Positions 57,885-64,000 of a stretch of 64,000 nt of DNA are shown here, piece by piece. The DNA is from Mesocentrotus franciscanus (Eukaryota > Echinodermata > Echinoidea > Camarodonta > Strongylocentrotidae). A model generated the notes under the pieces. That model was not told the DNA's origin, ran no database searches, and was given only the letters and a program-made list of their open reading frames with translations. Within the stretch, counting starts at the first letter, position 1, and every line of letters starts with the position of its first letter. The stretch lies in NCBI GenBank assembly GCA_037976565.1, contig CP137684.1:18162339-18226338 (forward strand), in the 5' to 3' direction. The translations under genes were made by a program, and so were the position numbers.

Positions 57885-60800
57885 TGGCGTGGGGTCTAGG
57901 GGCGGAACCCCCGGAAGCTCAGGGGGTATAGGCATTTAATTACGGTCATATGAGCATATTGTGATACCTTATTCATGACACTGGCAGGTCACTAATTGGC
58001 GTAGGGTCCAGGGGGCGGAGCCCCCTGAAACTCTGGGATTTGAGGCATTTTATAACGGTCAGATAAGCATTCAAGGGCCATTCTTAGGTCCCCTGGTGGG
58101 GTCGAGGGGCGGAGCCCCCGGAAGCTCAGGTTCTTAGGCATTTAATTACGGTCAGATGAGCATATTTTGATACCTTATTCATCACACTGGCAGGTCACTA
58201 ATTGGCGTGGGGTCCAGGGGGCTGAGCCCCCTGAAACTCAGGATTTGTATGCATTACATTACCGTCAAATGAGCATCTAGGGGCCCACCTTAGGGCCCTA
58301 GGTTGGGACCAGGGGGCAGAGCACCCGGAATCTCAGAGGTTTTAGGAAATATAATTACGATCAGATGAACATATTTTGATACCTTATTTGTGACACTGGC
58401 TGGACACTAATTGGCGTGAGGTCCAGGGGGCGGAGCTTACAAAAGCTCAAGGGTTTTAGGCATTAAATTACCGTGAGATGAGCTTCCATACAAGGGTCCA
58501 CCTAAGGGCCCTAGGTGGGGACCAGGGGGCAGAGCCCCGAAAGCTCAGGGGTTTTAGGCAATAAATTACGGTCAGATAAGCATTCAGGTGCCCGCCTTAG
58601 GACCCCTTGTGTGGTCAAGAGGCGGAGCCCCTGGAAACTCAGGGGTTTTAGGCATTTAATTACGGTCAGATGAGCATATTTTGATACCTTATTTGTGACA
58701 GTGGTAGGACACTAATTAGTGTGAGGTTCAGGGGGCGGAGCCCCCAGAAGCTCAGGGGTTTTAGGCATTGAATTACGGTCAGATGAAATTATTTTGATAC
58801 CTTATTCATGACACTGGCAGGTCACTAATTGGCGTGGGGTCAAGGGGGCTGAGCCCCCTGAAACTCAGGGATCTGAGGCATTTTATAACGGTCAGATAAG
58901 CATTCAGGGGCCATTCTTAGGACCCCTGGTGGGGTCGAGGGGCGGAGCCCCCGGAAGCAAATGGTTTTAGGCATTGAATTAGGTCAGATGAACATATTTT
59001 GATACCTTATTTGTGACACTGGCAGGACACTAATAGGCGTGAGGTCCAGGGGGCGGAGCCCCCAGAAGCTCAGTGGTTTTAGGCACTAAATCACGGTCAG
59101 ATGAGTATCCAGGGGCCCGCCTTAGGACCCCTTGTGTGGTCAAGGGACGGAGCCCCGGGGAACTCAGGGGTTTAAGGCATTTAATTACGGTCAGATGAGC
59201 ATATTTTGATACCTTATTTGTGACAGTGGTAGGACACTAATTAGTTTGAGGTCCAGGGGGCGGAACCCCAGAAGCTCAGGGGTTTTAGGCACTAAATTAC
59301 GGTCAGATTAGTATCCTGGGGCCCGCATTAGGGCCCTTGGTTCGGTCCAGGGGGCAGAGCCCCGGACGGAAGCTCAGGGGTTTCAGGCATTTAATTACGG
59401 TCAGATGAATATATTTTTATACCTTATTTGTGACACTGCCAGGACACTAATTGGCGTGGGGTCCAGGGGGCTGAGCCCCCTGAAACTCAGGGATCTGAGG
59501 CATTTTATAACGGTCAGATAAGCATTCAGGGGCCATTCTTAGGCCCCCTAAGGGGGTCGAGGGGCGGAGCCCCAAAAAGCTCATGGTTTTAAGCATTAAA
59601 TTAGGTCGGATGAACATATTTTGATACCTTATTTGTGACAGTGGTAGGCTCTAATTAGTGTGAGGTCCAGGGGGCGGAGCCCCCAGAAGCTCAGGGGTTT
59701 TAGGCACTAAATTACGGTCAGATTAGTATCCTGGGGCCCGCATTAGGGCCCTTGGTTCGGTCCAGGGGGCAGAGCCCCGGACGGAAGCTCAGGGGTTTCA
59801 GGCATTCAATTACGGTCAGATGAATATATTTTTATACCTTATTTATGACACTGCCAGGACACTAATTGGCGTGAGGTCCAGGGGGCTGAGCCCCCTGAAA
59901 CTCAGGGATCTGAGGCATTTTATAACGGTCAGATAAGCATTCAGGGGCCATTCTTAGGCCCCTAAGTCGAGGGCGGAGCCCCAAAAGCTCATGGTTTTAA
60001 GCATTAAATTAGGTCAGATGAACATATTTTGATACCTTATTTGTGACAGTGGTAGGCTCTAATTAGTGTGAGGTCCAGGGGGCGGAGCCCCCAGAAGCTC
60101 AGGGGTTTTAGGCACTAAATTACGGTCAGATTAGTATCCTGGGGCCCGCATTAGGGCCTTGGTTCGGTCCAGGGGGCAGAGCCCCGGACGGAAGCTCAGG
60201 GGTTTCAGGCATTTAATTACGGTCAGATGAATATATTTTTATACCTTATTTATGACACTGCCAGGACACTAATTGGCGTGAGGTCCAGGGGGCTGAGCCC
60301 CCTGAAACTCAGGGATCTGAGGCATTTTATAACGGTCAGATAAGCATTCAGGGGCCATTCTTAGGCCCCCTAAGGGGGTCGAGGGGCGGAGCCCAAAAAA
60401 GCTCATGGATTTAAGCATTAAATTAGGTCAGATGAACATATTTTGATACCTTATTTGTGACAGTGGTAGGCTCTAATTAGTGTGAGGTCCAGGGGGCGGA
60501 GCCCCCAGAAGCTCAGGGGTTTTAGGCACTAAATTACGGTCAGATTAGTAACCTGGGGCCCGCCTTAGGGCCCTTGGTTCGGTCCAGGGGGCAGAGCCCC
60601 GGACGGAAGCTCAGGGGTTTCAGGCATTTAATTACGGTCAGATGAAATTATTTTGATACCTTATTCATGACACTGGCAGGTCACTAATTGGCGTGGGGTC
60701 CAGGGGGCTGAGCCCCCTGAAACTCAGGGATCTGAGGCATTTTATAACGGTCAGATAAGCATTCAGGGGCCATTCTGAGGCCCCCTGGTGGGGTCGAGGG

Positions 60801-63800
60801 GCGGAGCCCCCGGAAGCTCATGGTTTTAGGCATTAAATTAGGTCAGATGAACATATTTTGATACCTTATTTGTGACACTGCCAGGTCACTAATTGGCGTG
60901 GGGTCCAGGGGGCTGAGCCGCCTGAAACTCAGGGATCTGAGGCATTTTATAACGGTCAGATAAGCATTCAGGGGCCATTCTTAGGCCCTCTAAGGGGGTC
61001 GAGGGGCGGAGCCCCAAAAGCTCATGGTTTTAAGCATTAAATTAGGTCAGATGAACATATTTTGATACCTTATTTGTGACAGTGGTAGGCTCTAATTAGT
61101 GTGAGGTCCAGGGGGCGGAGCCCCCAGAAGCTCAGGGGTTTTAGGCACTAAATTACGGTCAGATTAGTAACCTGGGGCCCGCCTTAGGGCCCTTGGTTCG
61201 GTCCAGGGGGCAGAGCCCCGGACGGAAGCTCAGGGGTTTCAGGCATTTAATTACGGTCAGATGAATATATTTTGATACCTTATTTGTGACACTGCCAGGA
61301 CACTAATTGGCGTGAGGTTCAGGGGCGGAGGCCCGGAAGCTCAGGGGTTTTAGGCATTGAATTACGGTCAGATAAAATTATTTTGATACCTTATTCATGA
61401 CACTGGCAGGTCACTAATTGACGTGGGGTCCAGGGGGCTGAGCCCCCTGAAACTCAGGGATCTGAGGCATTTTATAACGGTCAGATAAGCATTCAGGGGC
61501 CATTCTGAGGCCCCCTGGTGGGGTCGAGGGGCGGAGCCCCCAAAAGCTCATGGTTTTAAGCATTAAATTAGGTCAGATGAACATATTTTGATACCTTATT
61601 TGTGACAGTGGTAGGCTCTAATTAGTGTGAGGTCCAGGGGGCGGAGCCCCCAGAAACTCAGGGGTTTTAGGCACTAAATTACGGTCAGATTAGTAACCTG
61701 GGGCCCGCCTTAGGGCCCTTGGTTCAGTCCAGGGGGCAGAGCCCCGGACGGAAGCTCAGGGGTTTCAGGCATTTAATTACGGTCAGATGAATATATTTTG
61801 ATACCTTATTTGTGACACTGCCAGGACACTAATTGGCGTGAGGTTCAGGGGGCGGAGGCCCCGGAAGCTCAGGGGTTTTAGGCATTGAATTACGGTCAGA
61901 TAAAATTATTTTGATACCTTATTCATGACACTGGCAGGTCACTAATTGACGTGGGGTCCAGGGGGCTGAGCCCCCTGAAACTCAGGGATCTGAGGCATTT
62001 TATAACGGTCAGATAAGCATTCAGGGGCCATTCTTAGGCCCCTGGTGGGGTCGAGGGCGGAGCCCCCAAAAGCTCATGGTTTTAAGCATTAAATTAGGTC
62101 AGATGAACATATTTTGATACCTTATTTGTGACAGTGGTAGGCTCTAATTAGTGTGAGGTCCAGGGGGCGGAGCCCCCAGAAGCTCAGGGGTTTTAGGCAC
62201 TAAATTACGGTCAGATTAGTAACCTGGGGCCCGCCTTAGGGCCCTTGGTTCGGTCCAGGGGGCAGAGCCCCGGACGGAAGCTCAGGGGTTTCAGGCATTT
62301 AATTACGGTCAGATGAAATTATTTTGATACCTTATTCATGACACTGGCAGGTCACTAATTGGCGTGGGGTCCAGGGGGCTGAGCCCCCTGAAACTCAGCG
62401 ATCTGAGGCATTTTATAACGGTCAGATAAGCATTCAGGGGCCATTCTGAGGCCCCCTGGTGGGGTCGAGGGGCGGAGCCCCCGGAAGCTCATGGTTTTAG
62501 GCATTAAATTAGGTCAGATGAACATATTTTGATACCTTATTTGTGACACTGCCAGGTCACTAATTGGCGTGGGGTCCAGGGGGCTGAGCCGCCTGAAACT
62601 CAGGGATCTGAGGCATTTTATAACGGTCAGATAAGCATTCAGGGGCCATTCTTAGGCCCTCTAAGGGGGTCGAGGGGCGGAGCCCCAAAAGCTCATGGTT
62701 TTAAGCATTAAATTAGGTCAGATGAACATATTTTGATACCTTATTTGTGACAGTGGTAGGCTCTAATTAGTGTGAGGTCCAGGGGGCGGAGCCCCCAGAA
62801 GCTCAGGGGTTTTAGGCACTAAATTACGGTCAGATTAGTAACCTGGGGCCCGCCTTAGGGCCCTTGGTTCGGTCCAGGGGGCAGAGCCCCGGACGGAAGC
62901 CCAGGGGTTTCAGGCATTTAATTACGGTCAGATGAATATATTTTGATACCTTATTTGTGACACTGCCAGGACACTAATTGGCGTGAGGTTCAGGGGGCGG
63001 AGGCCCCGGAAGCTCAGGGGTTTTAGGCATTGAATTACGGTCAGATAAAATTATTTTGATACCTTATTCATGACACTGGCAGGTCACTAATTGACGTGGG
63101 GTCCAGGGGGCTGAGCCCCCTGAAACTCAGGGATCTGAGGCATTTTATAACGGTCAGATAAGCATTCAGGGGCCATTCTGAGGCCCCCTGGTGGGTCGAG
63201 GGCGGAGCCCCAAAAGCTCATGGTTTTAAGCATTAAATTAGGTCAGATGAACATATTTTGATACCTTATTTGTGACAGTGGTAGGCTCTAATTAGTGTGA
63301 GGTCCAGGGGGCGGAGCCCCCAGAAACTCAGGGGTTTTAGGCACTAAATTACGGTCAGATTAGTAACCTGGGGCCCGCCTTAGGGCCCTTGGTTCAGTCC
63401 AGGGGGCAGAGCCCCGGACGGAAGCTCAGGGGTTTCAGGCATTTAATTACGGTCAGATGAATATATTTTGATACCTTATTTGTGACACTGCCAGGACACT
63501 AATTGGCGTGAGGTTCAGGGGGCGGAGGCCCCGGAAGCTCAGGGGTTTTAGGCATTGAATTACGGTCAGATAAAATTATTTTGATACCTTATTCATGACA
63601 CTGGCAGGTCACTAATTGACGTGGGGTCCAGGGGGCTGAGCCCCCTGAAACTCAGCGATCTGAGGCATTTTATAACGGTCAGATAAGCATTCAGGGGCCA
63701 TTCTGAGGCCCCCTGGTGGGTCGAGGGGGAGCCCCCGGAAGCTCAGTGGTTTTAGGCATTAAATTAGGTCAGATGAACATATTTTGATACCTTATTTGTG

Positions 63801-64000
63801 ACACTGCCAGGTCACTAATTGGCGTGGGGTCCAGGGGGCTGAGCCGCCTGAAACTCAGGGATCTGAGGCATTTTATAACGGTCAGATAAGCATTCAGGGG
63901 CCATTCTTAGGCCCCTAAGGGGGTCGAGGGGCGGAGCCCCCAAAAGCTCATGGTTTTAAGCATTAAATTAGGTCAGATGAACATATTTTGATACCTTATT
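57885..64000 (+). repeat. Higher-order satellite array (continues past the window)
   Basis: Two monomer types alternate. Type A (about 110-130 bp) carries TTTTGATACCTTATTTGTGA, AATTGGCGTG and a GGGGGCTGAGCCCCC hairpin. Type B (about 90-100 bp) carries CATTCAGGGGCCATTCTTAG or CCTGGGGCCCGCCTTAGGGC and a GGGGCGGAGCCCC hairpin. Both end in TTTTAGGCATT...ACGGTCAGAT. The marker GGACGGAAGC recurs at 59,364, 59,779, 60,186, 60,601, 61,220, 61,746, 62,272, 62,891 and 63,416: spacings 415, 407, 415, 619, 526, 526, 619 and 525, that is four-, five- and six-monomer blocks. The first 1.4 kb is less regular. No coding. Confidence 0.95.

Noticed and set aside
57885..64000. CRISPR-like regular repeats
   Set aside because: The units are tandem satellite monomers that differ by mutation, with no unique spacers and no cas genes, in a eukaryotic context.

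Overview
The window looks like a repeat-rich, intron-bearing animal genome, most plausibly a marine invertebrate; an echinoderm or other ambulacrarian is my guess, not shown. The reasons are low coding density, AT-rich intergenic DNA, short exons with GT/AG borders, tRNA-headed SINEs ending in ATT repeats, CR1/L2-like LINE fragments, and PIF/Harbinger, mariner-type and Helitron elements. There is no bacterial-style operon, rRNA gene or CRISPR array. Nearly everything that can be recognised is a mobile element, a relic of one, or satellite DNA.

Layout. 0-17 kb holds broken LINE reverse-transcriptase C-termini (4.4-5.6 and 13.4 kb), a candidate solo LTR (5.66 kb), a 1.25-kb tandem duplication of a LINE 3' UTR (7-9.5 kb), SINE pieces, three histone-type 3' stem-loops (12.1 kb), a palindrome-rich TIR element that contains satellite-like monomers (14.65-15.46 kb), and a broken retroelement integrase (15.75-16.66 kb). 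17,478-28,646 is a head-to-tail array of four non-autonomous Helitrons on the minus strand. Every junction is an exact CTAG/TC join and the outer flanks are the expected A and T. 28.6-40 kb is mostly non-coding, with a foldback MITE, SINE fragments, a THAP-like exon fragment and a 2.3-kb TIR element flanked by AATT.

40,162-49,632 is a nested PIF/Harbinger locus. A 7.5-kb element carries an intact 469-codon DDE transposase and a frame-broken MADF/Myb-SANT accessory gene. It has inserted, with a TTA target duplication, into the terminal region of a 2.0-kb internally deleted relative that is itself flanked by TAA. 50-57 kb contains two exons of a host P-loop GTPase-like gene on the minus strand (52,157-52,405 and 53,821-53,891), a further candidate exon, another LINE relic and a full SINE. 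From about 57.88 kb to the window end is a higher-order satellite of alternating GC-hairpin monomers. The same monomers occur as a short run inside the TIR element at 15.1 kb, which suggests how the satellite may have been seeded.

The only protein-coding units that look usable are the Harbinger transposase and the GTPase exons.
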